The position numbers and the translations under genes were made by a program. Shown here in pieces: positions 19,703-29,610 of a stretch of DNA of 64,000 nt (within the stretch, counting starts at the first letter, position 1; every line of letters starts with the position of its first letter). A model generated the notes under the pieces. It searched no databases. It was not told the origin of the DNA and was given only the letters and a program-made list of their open reading frames with translations. The DNA is from Mycolicibacterium fallax (lineage in GTDB: Bacteria; Actinomycetota; Actinomycetes; Mycobacteriales; Mycobacteriaceae). The DNA is taken from positions 2,356,001 through 2,420,000 of the forward strand of contig NZ_AP022603.1 of NCBI RefSeq assembly GCF_010726955.1. The letters are read 5' to 3'.

Positions 19703-20623
19703 ATGAACCGCAACTGGAGCGAGGCCGACGTCCCCGAGCAGGCCGGCCGGGTCGCCATCGTCACCGGATCCAACACCGGGCTGGGCTATGAGACCGCGCG
19801 GGTGCTGGCCGGCCGCGGGGCCACCGTGGTGCTGGCCGTGCGGGACACCGCCAAGGGCGAACAGGCCGCCGAGGAGATCCGCGCGCTGAGCCCGGCCGGG
19901 GCGGTGTCGGTGCAGCGCCTCGACCTGGGTTCGCTGGAATCGGTGCACACCGCCGCGACCGAGCTCAAGGCCGCCCACCCCCGCATCGACCTGCTGATCA
20001 ACAACGCCGGGGTGATGTACCCGTCGCCGCGGCAGACCACCTCCGACGGCTTCGAGCTGCAGTTCGGCACCAATCACCTGGGCCATTTCGCGCTGACCGG
20101 CCTGCTGCTGGAGAACCTGCTGCCGGTGCCCGACTCCCGGGTGGTGGTGGTCGCCTCGGTGGCGCACCGGATCCGGGCGGGCATCCACTTCGACGATCTG
20201 CAGTGGACCCGCGGCTACGACCGGGTCGCGGCGTACGGCCAATCCAAGCTGGCGAATCTGATGTTCGCCTACGAGCTGCAGCGCCGGCTGTCGGCCGACG
20301 ACGCCGACACCATCGCGGTGGCCGCCCACCCCGGCATCTCCGACACCGAGCTGATGCGTCACCTGCCCGCCCTGATCCGGCCGGGCTTCAAGGCGATCGC
20401 GCCGGTCGTCGTGCAGAACGCGGCCGCCGGTGCGCTGCCCACCCTGCGCGCGGCCACCGACCCGGCGGTGATCGGCGGGCAGTACTACGGTCCCGACGGC
20501 CTCGGGGAGCTGCGTGGGCGGCCCAGGCCGGTCGGATCGTCGCGGGAGTCCCGCGACCCGGCCGTCGCGCAACGGCTGTGGGAGGTCTCCGAGAAGCTGA
20601 CCGGCGTCACCTTCCCGCTCTGA
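19703..20623 (+). CDS. Short-chain dehydrogenase/reductase
   Basis: The 306-residue protein has TGSNTGLG for the cofactor loop near the N-terminus, NNAG in mid-domain, a VASVAHR serine and the catalytic YGQSK. It resembles the retinol-dehydrogenase-like SDRs of actinobacteria, with the recalled counterpart Rv0439c. The substrate is unknown. The ATG at 19703 gives the usual MxxxWxxxDVPxQ N-terminus; an in-frame ATG at 19691 is an alternative. It precedes the psd-pssA operon by 115 bp. Confidence 0.88.
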   Translation: MNRNWSEADVPEQAGRVAIVTGSNTGLGYETARVLAGRGATVVLAVRDTAKGEQAAEEIRALSPAGAVSVQRLDLGSLESVHTAATELKAAHPRIDLLINNAGVMYPSPRQTTSDGFELQFGTNHLGHFALTGLLLENLLPVPDSRVVVVASVAHRIRAGIHFDDLQWTRGYDRVAAYGQSKLANLMFAYELQRRLSADDADTIAVAAHPGISDTELMRHLPALIRPGFKAIAPVVVQNAAAGALPTLRAATDPAVIGGQYYGPDGLGELRGRPRPVGSSRESRDPAVAQRLWEVSEKLTGVTFPL

Positions 20624-20738
20624 CCGGCCGGCGGCACCGTCACCGCGGCACCGCCACCGCGGCACCGCCACCCGGCCCGGTTGCCCCGGCCCGCACATAG
20701 CGCGCCGCGCCCCCGGCGGCCTTCTCTAGACTGGCGCG

Positions 20739-21437
20739 GTGGCCCGACGCCCCCGAACGTCCGAAACAGCGCACCTGCTCGGACTGATCCGCTCCCAGAT
20801 CCCTCCCATGCACCGCGCCGGTGTGCCGTTCGTCGGCGCCGGACTCGCGGTCGCCGCCCTCGGCTACCGGCGCCGCTGGGTGCGGACGGCGGGCCTGGCC
20901 GCCGCCGCCGCCAACGCCGCGTTCTTCCGGGAACCGACCCGGGTGCCGCCGACCCGGCCCGGCGTCATCGTCGCCCCCGCCGACGGCCAGGTCTGCCTGA
21001 TCGAGCACGTCGCGCCGCCGCCGGAACTCGGCCTCGGTGACGAGCCGCGGCTGCGGATCTCGATCTTCCTGTCGGTGCTCGACGCGCACGTGCAGCGCGC
21101 GCCGGTCGGCGGCGAGGTGATCGCCGCCGTGCACCAGCCCGGACGGTTCCTGTCCGCCGACCTGCCCGAGGCCTCCGACGCCAACGAACGCAACAGCGTC
21201 GTCATCCGCACCGCCGACGGGCACGAGGTGATCGCGGTGCAGATCGCCGGGCTGATCGCCCGGCGGATCGTCTGCGACGTCGGCGCCGGGGACCACCTGG
21301 AGATCGGCGCCACCTACGGCCTGATCCGGTTCGGGTCCCGGCTGGACACCTACCTGCCGGCCGGTGCGGTGCCGCAGGTCGCCCTCGGCCAGCGCGCCGT
21401 CGGCGCCGAGACCGTGCTGGCGGAGCTTCCGCGGTGA
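20739..21437 (+). CDS. psd: Phosphatidylserine decarboxylase proenzyme
   Basis: The 232-residue protein starts at a GTG. It has the short, archaeal/PSD-A-type layout used by mycobacteria. The self-cleavage site is the Gly-Ser in [11 protein letters not shown] (around residue 200), which yields the pyruvoyl group that decarboxylates phosphatidylserine to phosphatidylethanolamine in the membrane. An N-terminal hydrophobic stretch ([14 protein letters not shown]) fits membrane association. Its stop overlaps the GTG of pssA (GTGA), coupling the two consecutive steps in the pathway. Confidence 0.95.
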   Translation: MARRPRTSETAHLLGLIRSQIPPMHRAGVPFVGAGLAVAALGYRRRWVRTAGLAAAAANAAFFREPTRVPPTRPGVIVAPADGQVCLIEHVAPPPELGLGDEPRLRISIFLSVLDAHVQRAPVGGEVIAAVHQPGRFLSADLPEASDANERNSVVIRTADGHEVIAVQIAGLIARRIVCDVGAGDHLEIGATYGLIRFGSRLDTYLPAGAVPQVALGQRAVGAETVLAELPR

Positions 21438-22342
21438 AACCCCGGATCAAACCCCAATCCGGGTTGCGCATCCTGCCGTCGGCGATGACCGTCGCGGCGA
21501 TCTGCTTCGGGCTGTCGGCGGTCAAGCTGTGCCTGGACGCCCTGAACCACCCCGATCCGGAAAGCCGCTACACGGTGGCGATGGCGTTCCTGGCGGTCGC
21601 GGCGATCCTGGACGCGCTCGACGGCCGGGCCGCCCGGATGCTGGGCGCCACCTCCCGGATGGGTGAGGAGATCGACTCGCTGGCCGATGCCGTCAACTTC
21701 GGCGTCGCCCCGGCGTTCATCGTCTACCTGAGCCTGTTCCACAACACACCGCTGGCCCAGACCGGCTGGGTGGTCGCCCTGCTGTACGCGGTCTGCATCG
21801 TGCTGCGGCTGGCCCGGTTCAACGCCCGCCTGCACGGCGACGGGCCGGCCTACGAGCAGCAGTTCTTCACCGGGATGCCGGCCCCGGCGGGCGCCATCGG
21901 CGCGATCGGCCCGCTGGCCGCCAAGCTGCAGTTCCCCGACACCTCCTGGTGGGACACCATCGCCGCGCAGTGGGTGGTGATCGGCTGGATGGTCGGGGTG
22001 TCGCTGCTGGTGGTCAGCACCATCCCGATGCGCAAGATCCACACCTTCACCGTGCCGAAGAAGATGGCGGTGCCGCTGCTGGCGGTGCTGGCGCTGTTCA
22101 TCGCGGCCGCCATCCAGCAGGGCTACCTGGTGATCCTGATGATCATCGCCGCCTACGTGATCCACATCCCGTTCGCGGTGCGCTCCCGGGCCTGGCTGGC
22201 CGGCCACCCCGAGGTGTGGGACGACAAACCCAAGCAGCAGCGTCAGGCCCGGCGGGAGATCCGCCGCGCCGCGCACCCCAACCGAAAGGTGATGCGCCGC
22301 TCGGCCGCCCGGCTGGGACTGCGCAAACCCGGCGGAAAGTGA
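21434..22342 (+). CDS. pssA: CDP-diacylglycerol-serine O-phosphatidyltransferase
   Basis: The 302-residue multi-span membrane protein carries the CDP-alcohol phosphatidyltransferase signature DG-x2-AR-x8-G-x3-D-x3-D, read as DGRAARM...GEEIDSLAD near residue 60. It joins serine to CDP-diacylglycerol to make phosphatidylserine, the substrate of the product of the upstream psd gene. GTG start at 21434; its stop overlaps the GTG of the downstream AAA ATPase. The C-terminus is a basic tail. Confidence 0.95.
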   Translation: MKPRIKPQSGLRILPSAMTVAAICFGLSAVKLCLDALNHPDPESRYTVAMAFLAVAAILDALDGRAARMLGATSRMGEEIDSLADAVNFGVAPAFIVYLSLFHNTPLAQTGWVVALLYAVCIVLRLARFNARLHGDGPAYEQQFFTGMPAPAGAIGAIGPLAAKLQFPDTSWWDTIAAQWVVIGWMVGVSLLVVSTIPMRKIHTFTVPKKMAVPLLAVLALFIAAAIQQGYLVILMIIAAYVIHIPFAVRSRAWLAGHPEVWDDKPKQQRQARREIRRAAHPNRKVMRRSAARLGLRKPGGK

Positions 22343-24516
22343 TCGGCGTGGCCCCGCAGCTGACCCTGACCGCGCGGTTGAACACCGCCGCGCTGGACTC
22401 CCGCCGCGGTGTGGTCCGGCTGCACCCGGAGGCCATCGCCGCGCTCGGCCTGCGCGAATGGGACGCGGTGTCGCTGACCGGGTCGCGCAGCACCGCCGCC
22501 GTCGTCGGGGCGGCCGGGCCGGGAGTGCCGACCGGCACCGCGCTGCTCGACGACGTGACGCTGTCCAACGCCGGGCTGCGCGAGGACGCGACCGTCGTGA
22601 TCGCCCCGGTCACCGTGTACGGCGCCCGGTCGGTGACGGTCACCGGGTCGGCGCTGGCCGCCGGCTCGGTATCGCCGGCCACGCTGCGCCGGGCACTGCT
22701 GGGCAAGGTGATGACCGTCGGCGACACCGTGTCGCTGCTGCCGCGGGACCTCGGCCCCGGCACCTCGACGTCGGCGGCCAGCTCGGCGCTGGCCGCGGCG
22801 GTCGGCATCACCTGGACCTCCGAGCTGCTGACGGTGTCGGCGGTCGATCCGGCCGGACCGGTCAGCGTGCAGCCCAACTCGGTGGTGACCTGGTCCGACG
22901 GCGCCGCCCCGGCCCCCACCGCTACCCCGGACCCAACCGCACCGCGCCGCCCGGCGGTGCCGTTCGACGACCTCAAGGGCTGCCACCTCCCGGCGGCCAA
23001 GCTGGCCGAATGGCTCAAGCTGTCCCTGGACCAGCCCGAGCTGCTGGCCACCCTCGGCGCCGAAAGCAACCTCGGGGTGCTGGTCACCGGGCCGGCCGGG
23101 GTCGGCAAGGCCACCCTGGTGCGCAGCGTGTGCGCCGAGCGGCAGCTCGTCGAACTCGACGGCCCGGAGATCGGCGCGCTGGCCGCCGAGGACCGGCTGG
23201 CCGCGGTCCGCGACGCCGCCGCGGCGGTGCGCCGCACCGGCGGGGTGCTGCTGATCGCCGACGTCGACGCGCTGCTGCCGGCCCCCGGCGAGCGCCCCAC
23301 CGAGCCGGTGTCGAACCTGATCCTGGCCGAGCTGCGCGACCTGGTCGCGGCCGACGGCGCGGCGTTCATCGCGACCTCCGCGCTGCCCGACGGGCTGGAC
23401 CCGCGGCTGCGCGCCCCCGAACTGTGCGACCGCGAGCTCGGGCTGAGCCTGCCCGACGGCACCACCCGCCGCCAGCTGCTGGAGGTGCTGCTGCGCGACG
23501 TGCCCGCCGGCGAGCTGGACCTGGCCGCGATCGCCGACCGGACCCCGGGGTTCGTGGCCGCCGACCTGGCCGCGCTGATCCGGGAGGCCGCGCTGCGGGC
23601 CGCGGCCCGGGCCAGCGCCGACGGCGGCGCGCCGCGGCTGGACCAGGACGACCTGGCCGGCGCGTTGACGGTGATCCGGCCGCTGTCCCGATCGGCCACC
23701 GAGGAGGTGGCGGTCGGCTCGGTCACCCTCGACGACGTCGGGGACATGGTCGAGACCAAGCAGGCGCTGACCGAGGCGGTGCTGTGGCCGCTGCAGCACC
23801 CCGACACCTTCGCCCGGCTCGGCGTCGACCCGCCGCGCGGGGTGCTGCTGTACGGGCCGCCCGGCTGCGGCAAGACCTTCCTGGTGCGGGCACTGGCCAG
23901 CTCGGGCCGGCTGTCGGTGCACGCCGTCAAGGGCGCCGAGCTGATGGACAAGTGGGTCGGCGCCAGCGAACGCGCGGTGCGCGACCTGTTCCGGCGGGCC
24001 CGCGATTCGGCGCCGTCGCTGGTGTTCCTCGACGAGATCGACGCGCTGGCCCCGCGGCGCGGGCAGAGCACCGATTCGGGGGTGACCGATCGGGTGGTCG
24101 CCGCGCTGCTGACCGAGCTCGACGGCATCGACCCGCTGCGCGACGTGGTGGTGCTCGGCGCCACCAACCGCCCCGACCTGATCGACCCGGCGCTGCTGCG
24201 GCCGGGCCGGCTGGAGAAGCTGGTGTTCGTCGCCCCGCCGGACGCCGACGCCCGCCGGGAGATCCTGCGCACCGCGGCCCGCTCGGTGCCGCTGGCCGAC
24301 GGCGTCGACCTCGATGCGCTGGCCGCCGACCTGGACGGCTACAGCGCCGCGGACTGTGTGGCGCTGCTGCGGGAGGCCGCGCTGACCGCGATGCGCCGCT
24401 CGATCGACGCCGCCGACGTGACCGCCGCCGACATCGACACCGCCCGGGCGAAGGTGCGGCCGTCGCTGGATCCGGCGCAGGTGGCCGCGCTGCAGGCGTT
24501 CGCCGCGGGCCGCTGA
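22339..24516 (+). CDS. Tandem AAA+ ATPase (CDC48-like)
   Basis: From the GTG at 22339 (overlapping the pssA stop; GTG 22348 is an alternative) the protein is 725 residues. An N-terminal CDC48-like substrate domain (RLHPEAIAALGLREWDAVSL) is followed by two AAA modules. The first, near residue 251, is degenerate: GPAGVGKAT has Ala after the Walker Lys and Walker B reads ADVDAL. The second, near residue 507, is canonical (GPPGCGKTF, FLDEIDAL, and GATNRPDLIDPALLRPGR). It probably unfolds or extracts proteins. Linkage to phosphatidylethanolamine genes is conserved in M. tuberculosis (Rv0435c, recalled). Confidence 0.9.
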   Translation: MIGVAPQLTLTARLNTAALDSRRGVVRLHPEAIAALGLREWDAVSLTGSRSTAAVVGAAGPGVPTGTALLDDVTLSNAGLREDATVVIAPVTVYGARSVTVTGSALAAGSVSPATLRRALLGKVMTVGDTVSLLPRDLGPGTSTSAASSALAAAVGITWTSELLTVSAVDPAGPVSVQPNSVVTWSDGAAPAPTATPDPTAPRRPAVPFDDLKGCHLPAAKLAEWLKLSLDQPELLATLGAESNLGVLVTGPAGVGKATLVRSVCAERQLVELDGPEIGALAAEDRLAAVRDAAAAVRRTGGVLLIADVDALLPAPGERPTEPVSNLILAELRDLVAADGAAFIATSALPDGLDPRLRAPELCDRELGLSLPDGTTRRQLLEVLLRDVPAGELDLAAIADRTPGFVAADLAALIREAALRAAARASADGGAPRLDQDDLAGALTVIRPLSRSATEEVAVGSVTLDDVGDMVETKQALTEAVLWPLQHPDTFARLGVDPPRGVLLYGPPGCGKTFLVRALASSGRLSVHAVKGAELMDKWVGASERAVRDLFRRARDSAPSLVFLDEIDALAPRRGQSTDSGVTDRVVAALLTELDGIDPLRDVVVLGATNRPDLIDPALLRPGRLEKLVFVAPPDADARREILRTAARSVPLADGVDLDALAADLDGYSAADCVALLREAALTAMRRSIDAADVTAADIDTARAKVRPSLDPAQVAALQAFAAGR

Positions 24517-24656
24517 CCCTGCGGCGTCCCGGCCCCGCCGTCGCACCGAGCCAACTGCCCCGCCGGGCCCGACCACCAGTAAAGTTGCACAAGCCCTAGC
24601 CGTTTCCGGCTGACACCCCGAACGCCGGCGTCTCCGCGCCGAGAGGTAGGAGTGCC

Positions 24657-27536
24657 GTGCTCGCCGTCCTGTTCGCGCATGCGATCGCCGCTGTGCTGGC
24701 GCCGCTGCTGGTGAACCGGTGGGGACGACGGGCCTTCTACCCGCTGGCGCTGGTGCCGCTGGCGTCGCTGGGCTGGGTGGCCGGCAACTGGCCGTCGAAC
24801 GGTCACGCCGCGACCCTGCACATCCAGTGGGTGCCGGAGCTGTCGATGGACATCGACCTGCGCTTCGACTCGCTGGCCGCGATGATGAGCGTGCTGGTGC
24901 TCGGCATCGGCGCGCTGGTGCTGTGCTACTGCGCCGAGTACTTCCACCACCACGACGAGCACACCGAGAAGCGGCTGCCGAGCTTCGCCGCCGAACTCGT
25001 GGCGTTCTCCGGCACCATGTTCGGCCTGGTGGTCAGCGACAACATGCTGGTGCTGTACGTGTTCTGGGAACTGACCTCGGTGCTGTCGTTCCTGCTGGTC
25101 GGGCACTACGCCGAACGCGCAACCAGCCGCCGCGCCGCCACCCAGGCGCTGCTGGTCACCACCTTCGGCGGGCTGGCCATGCTGGTCGGCATCATCATCG
25201 TCGGCCAGGCCGCGGGCAGCTTCCTGCTCTCCGACGTCGTCACCCACCCACCGGCCGGGACCGCCGTCAGCGTCGCGCTGGCGCTCATCCTGATCGGTGC
25301 GCTGAGCAAGTCGGCCATCGTCCCGATGCACTTCTGGCTGCCCGGCGCGATGGCCGCCCCCACCCCGGTCAGCGCCTACCTGCACGCGGCGGCCATGGTG
25401 AAGGCCGGGGTCTACCTGATCGCCCGGCTGGCGCCCGGCTTCGCCGACGCCGCACCCTGGCGGCCGATGATCGTCGGGCTCGGCGTGCTGACGGTGCTGC
25501 TGGCCGGCTGGCGCGCGGTCCGCGAATACGACCTCAAACTGATCCTGGCGTTCGGCACGGTCAGCCAGCTCGGCCTGATCGCGGTGCTGGTCGGCGTCGG
25601 CGACGGCGACACCATGCTGGCCGGGCTGGCCATGCTGTGCGCGCACGCGATGTTCAAGGCGACGCTGTTCATGGTGGTCGGGGTGATCGACCATGCCACC
25701 GGCACCCGGGACATCCGCAAGCTGGCCTGGCTCGGATCCCGGGCACCGGTGCTGCTCGCCATCGCCGCCGCGGCCACCGCCAGCATGGCCGCCGTCCCAC
25801 CGTTCCTCGGGTTCGTCGCCAAGGAGGCCGCGTTCCAGACGCTGCTGTCCACCGCGGCGCTCGGCGGCTGGGGTCCCTGGGTGCTCGGCGCGCTGGTCGT
25901 CGGCGCGACGTTCACCACCATCTACAGCCTGCGGTTCCTGTGGGGCGCGTTCGGCCGCAAGGGTCTGCGGGAACCGTCCATGCGAGTGCGCGAACTGCAC
26001 CGGCCGCCGCCGTCGTTCCTGGCCGCCCCGGCGGTGCTGGCCGCCGCCGGGCTGCTGCTCGGGCTGTTCCCCGGCGCGCTGGAGCGGCTGATCGGCGGCT
26101 ACCCGGGCAGCTTGGCCGGCCGCACCGGCTACCACCTGGGCCTGTGGCACGGCCTCGGGCTGCCGGTGCTGCTGTCGGCGCTGGTGCTGACCGTCGGCGC
26201 CGTCGCGTTCGTCGCCCGGGCCCGGTTGCACGATTTCCGGCTGGGCACCCCGCCGCTGGGCAACGCCGACCGGATCTACGACGCCACCCTGCGCGGCCTG
26301 GAGTTCGCCGCGCTGCGACTGACCGCGGCGACCCAGCGCGGTTCGCTGCCGTTCACCCAGTCGGTGATCCTGGCGACCCTGGTGGTGCTGCCCTCCACGG
26401 TGCTGTTCCTCGGCTCCCGCAACGCCCCGGAGCTGGCGCTGTGGGACACCCCGATCCAGTCCTGGATCGGGATGCTGATGCTGGCGGCGGCGGTCGGGGC
26501 GATCGTGATGCGCAACCGACTGGCCGCGGTGCTGCTGGTCGGGCTGACCGGCTACGGCTGCGGCACCATTTTCGCCTTCCACGGCGCCCCCGACCTGGCG
26601 CTGACCCAGTACCTGGTGGAGACCCTGACGCTGGTCTTCTTCGTGCTGGTGCTGCGCGCGCTGCCCGCCGAAACCGATGTCCGCAGCCGGCGGCACGTGC
26701 TGCCGCGGGCGGTGCTGGCGCTGGCCGTCGGGGCGGCGGTCAGCGTGGCGGCCGCCTTCGCGATCGCCGCGCGCAGCGGACGCAGCGTTGCCGAACTGCT
26801 GCCCGACGCGGCCTACCTGCGCGGCCACGGCGCCAACACCGTCAACGTGATCCTGGTCGACGTCCGGGCCTGGGACACCCTCGGCGAGATCTCGGTGCTG
26901 CTGGTGGCCGCCACCGGGGTGGCCTCGCTGGTGTTCCGGCATCACCGGTTCGGCACCGCGCCCCGGGTGGCCGACGCCAACCCGATGCCCGACGTCACGC
27001 CGGTGCCCTACAGCCCCGCCGTCGGCGACATCACCTGGCTGCGCGGCAGCGACTACCGCGACCCGCGCTATCGCTCGCTGGTCCTGGAGATCGCCACCCG
27101 GTTCATCTTCCCGCTGATCATGGTGGCCTCGGTGTACTTCTTCTTCGCCGGGCACAACACCCCCGGCGGCGGATTCGCCGGGGGTCTGACCGCCGGGCTG
27201 GCCCTGGTGCTGCGCTACCTGGCCGGTGGCCGCTACGAGCTCGGCGAAACCCTGCCGCTGGACGCCGGCAAGATCCTCGGGGTGGGCCTTGGCCTGTCCG
27301 CGGGCACCGCGGTCGCCTCGCTGCTGGCCGGCGCGCCCGCACTGTCCTCGGCGCTGATCGAGTTCGACGTCCCGGTGTTGGGGCACGTGAAGATGGTCAC
27401 CGCGCTGTTCTTCGACCTCGGGGTGTACCTGATCGTCGTCGGCCTGGTGCTCGACGTGCTGCGCAGCCTCGGCGCCCGGCTGGACACCGAGATCGGCGAA
27501 TCCGGCACCACCCCCAACGCGGCGGTCAGCGGATGA
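24657..27536 (+). CDS. mnhA: Mrp/Mnh antiporter subunit A fused to a MnhB domain
   Basis: The 959-residue membrane protein starts at a GTG with AGGTAGGAG just before it. The N-terminal ~450 residues match the proton-conducting NuoL/MrpA module (FWELTSVLSFLLVG, FWLPGAMAAPTPVSAYLHAA). A further MrpA C-terminal domain includes FHGAPDLALTQYLVETL near residue 645. From about residue 806 a MnhB domain follows, with FAGHNTPGGGFAGG. The A-B fusion replaces a separate mnhB. It is the first gene of a six-gene operon that exchanges Na+ or other cations for H+ at the plasma membrane. The 140 bp upstream show no clear promoter. Confidence 0.93.
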   Translation: MLAVLFAHAIAAVLAPLLVNRWGRRAFYPLALVPLASLGWVAGNWPSNGHAATLHIQWVPELSMDIDLRFDSLAAMMSVLVLGIGALVLCYCAEYFHHHDEHTEKRLPSFAAELVAFSGTMFGLVVSDNMLVLYVFWELTSVLSFLLVGHYAERATSRRAATQALLVTTFGGLAMLVGIIIVGQAAGSFLLSDVVTHPPAGTAVSVALALILIGALSKSAIVPMHFWLPGAMAAPTPVSAYLHAAAMVKAGVYLIARLAPGFADAAPWRPMIVGLGVLTVLLAGWRAVREYDLKLILAFGTVSQLGLIAVLVGVGDGDTMLAGLAMLCAHAMFKATLFMVVGVIDHATGTRDIRKLAWLGSRAPVLLAIAAAATASMAAVPPFLGFVAKEAAFQTLLSTAALGGWGPWVLGALVVGATFTTIYSLRFLWGAFGRKGLREPSMRVRELHRPPPSFLAAPAVLAAAGLLLGLFPGALERLIGGYPGSLAGRTGYHLGLWHGLGLPVLLSALVLTVGAVAFVARARLHDFRLGTPPLGNADRIYDATLRGLEFAALRLTAATQRGSLPFTQSVILATLVVLPSTVLFLGSRNAPELALWDTPIQSWIGMLMLAAAVGAIVMRNRLAAVLLVGLTGYGCGTIFAFHGAPDLALTQYLVETLTLVFFVLVLRALPAETDVRSRRHVLPRAVLALAVGAAVSVAAAFAIAARSGRSVAELLPDAAYLRGHGANTVNVILVDVRAWDTLGEISVLLVAATGVASLVFRHHRFGTAPRVADANPMPDVTPVPYSPAVGDITWLRGSDYRDPRYRSLVLEIATRFIFPLIMVASVYFFFAGHNTPGGGFAGGLTAGLALVLRYLAGGRYELGETLPLDAGKILGVGLGLSAGTAVASLLAGAPALSSALIEFDVPVLGHVKMVTALFFDLGVYLIVVGLVLDVLRSLGARLDTEIGESGTTPNAAVSG

Positions 27537-28000
27537 CCGTCTACCTGTTCCCCCTGCTGCTGATCGGCGCGCTGACCTCCTGCGGGGTGTACCTGCTGCT
27601 GGAGCGCAACCTGACCCGCATCCTGCTGGGCCTGTTCCTGATCAGCAACGCGCTGAACCTGCTGCTCCTGGTCGCGGGCGGACCGTCCGGCAACCCGCCG
27701 ATCCGCGGCTACAGCAGTGCCGATCAGACCGGCACCGCCGACCCGCTGGCCCAGGCGATGATCCTGACCTCCATCGTCATCACCATGGGCGTGGCCGCGT
27801 TCGTGCTGGCGCTGACCTATCGGTCCTACCGATTGACCACCGCCGACGACGTCGCCGACGACGACGAGGACACCCGGGTCTCCCGGGAGGCCGAGGAGGG
27901 CCCGCCGGCGGAAATCGATGAGGACGAGCCGGTCACCCACCCCGACACCGACGAGCCCGACGAACTGGACGCCCTACCCGGCCCCGCGGAGGACCGATGA
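27533..28000 (+). CDS. mnhC: Mrp/Mnh antiporter subunit C
   Basis: Residues 1-100 match NuoK-like MnhC, with three transmembrane helices and the ERNLTRILLGL...NALNLLLL and DPLAQAMILTSIVI blocks. The last ~55 residues are an unusually acidic, disordered cytoplasmic tail (ADDVADDDEDT..., DEDEP, DTDEPDELD). The ATG overlaps the mnhA stop (ATGA), and its own stop overlaps the start of mnhD. Confidence 0.93.
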   Translation: MTVYLFPLLLIGALTSCGVYLLLERNLTRILLGLFLISNALNLLLLVAGGPSGNPPIRGYSSADQTGTADPLAQAMILTSIVITMGVAAFVLALTYRSYRLTTADDVADDDEDTRVSREAEEGPPAEIDEDEPVTHPDTDEPDELDALPGPAEDR

Positions 28001-29610
28001 TGTCCTGGCCGCAGCTGGCGCAGCTGCTGATCCCGCTGCCGGTGCTGATCCCGATGGTGGCCGCGGCGCTGACGCTGTTCGGCAGTCGGCGCCCGCGCGG
28101 GCAGCGGCTGATCACCCTGGCCGCGCTGGCCCTGGTCACCGCGGTGTGCGGGGTGCTGCTGTACCTGACCGACCGGCACGGCACGCTGGTGCTGCAGGTC
28201 GGCGGCTGGGGGTCGCCCGCCGAGGCGGGCTACGGCCCGCTGGGCATCAGCCTGGTGGTGGACCGGCTGTCGGCGCTGATGCTGGTGGTGTCCTCGATCG
28301 TGCTGCTGGCGGTGGTGTTCTACGCCATCGGGCAGGGCGTGCGCGACGGCGACGACCGCCAGCCGGTGTCGATCTTCCTGCCCACCTACCTGGTGCTGTC
28401 GGCCGGTGTCTGCAACGCCTTCCTGGCCGGTGACCTGTTCAACCTGTTCGTCGGGTTCGAGGTGCTGCTGACCGCCAGCTTCGTGCTGCTGACCATCGGC
28501 GCCAGCCGCACCCGGGTGCGGGCGGGCATCTCCTACGTGATGGTGTCGATGGTGTCGTCGCTGATCTTCCTGTTCGGGATCGCGCTGGCCTATGCCGCCA
28601 CCGGCACGCTGAACATGGCCGAGCTGGCGCTGCGACTGGACCACGTCGAATCCGGTACCCGCACCGCCATCTACGCGGTGCTGCTGGTGGCGTTCGGGAT
28701 CAAGGCCGCGGTGTTCCCGCTGTCCACCTGGCTGCCCGACTCCTACCCCACCGCTCCGGCCCCGGTGACCGCGGTGTTCGCCGGCCTGCTCACCAAGGTC
28801 GGCGTGTACGCCATCATCCGCTCGCACGCCCTGCTGTTCCCCGGCGGCAGCCTGGACACGGTGCTGATGGTGGCCGGGTTGCTGACCATGATCGTCGGCA
28901 TCCTCGGCGCGGTCGCCCAGAGCGACATCAAGCGGCTGTTGTCGTTCACGCTGGTCAGCCATATCGGCTACATGGTGTTCGGCATCGCGCTGTCCACCGG
29001 GCTGGGCATGGCCGGCGCCATCTACTACGTGGCGCACCACATCATCGTGCAGACCACGCTGTTCCTGGTGGTCGGGCTGATCGAACGGCAGGCCGGCGCC
29101 TCGACGCTGCGCCGGCTCGGCGGGCTGGCGGCGGCCAGCCCGCTGCTGGCGCTGGTCTTCGCGGTGCCCGCGCTCAACCTGGGCGGCATCCCGCCGTTCT
29201 CCGGGTTCATCGGGAAGGTGGCGCTGCTGGAGGCCGGCGGCCGGGAGGGGTCGGTGCTGGCCTGGCTGCTGGTCGCGGGAGCGGTGCTGACCAGCCTGCT
29301 GACCCTGTGGGTGGTCACCCGGATCTGGACCAAGGCGTTCTGGCGGGCCCGGGCCGACGCGCCGGAGGGCGCGCTGGCGATGGCGGCACCGTCGGCGCTG
29401 CTCGACGAGGCCGACGACATCGAGTTCGCCGACCGTGACGACGTCGGCCGGATGCCGGTGTCCATGCTGATCCCGACCATGGCGCTGATCGCCGTCGGGC
29501 TGGCGCTGACGGTGTTCGCCGGGCCGATCTTCGGCTACGCCGAGCGGGCGGCGACCCAGGTGATCGACCGCGGCGAGTACATCTCGGCGGTGCTGGGGAC
29601 CGGCTCATGA
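27997..29610 (+). CDS. mnhD: Mrp/Mnh antiporter subunit D
   Basis: This 537-residue NuoN/NuoM-like protein is the second proton-translocating channel of the Mrp complex. Landmarks are NLFVGFEVLLTASFVLLT, KAAVFPLSTWLPDSYPTAP with the conserved Lys, and SDIKRLLSFTLVSHIGYM. It starts with two adjacent ATGs at 27997 and 28000, overlapping the mnhC stop. It overlaps mnhE by four bases. Confidence 0.95.
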   Translation: MMSWPQLAQLLIPLPVLIPMVAAALTLFGSRRPRGQRLITLAALALVTAVCGVLLYLTDRHGTLVLQVGGWGSPAEAGYGPLGISLVVDRLSALMLVVSSIVLLAVVFYAIGQGVRDGDDRQPVSIFLPTYLVLSAGVCNAFLAGDLFNLFVGFEVLLTASFVLLTIGASRTRVRAGISYVMVSMVSSLIFLFGIALAYAATGTLNMAELALRLDHVESGTRTAIYAVLLVAFGIKAAVFPLSTWLPDSYPTAPAPVTAVFAGLLTKVGVYAIIRSHALLFPGGSLDTVLMVAGLLTMIVGILGAVAQSDIKRLLSFTLVSHIGYMVFGIALSTGLGMAGAIYYVAHHIIVQTTLFLVVGLIERQAGASTLRRLGGLAAASPLLALVFAVPALNLGGIPPFSGFIGKVALLEAGGREGSVLAWLLVAGAVLTSLLTLWVVTRIWTKAFWRARADAPEGALAMAAPSALLDEADDIEFADRDDVGRMPVSMLIPTMALIAVGLALTVFAGPIFGYAERAATQVIDRGEYISAVLGTGS

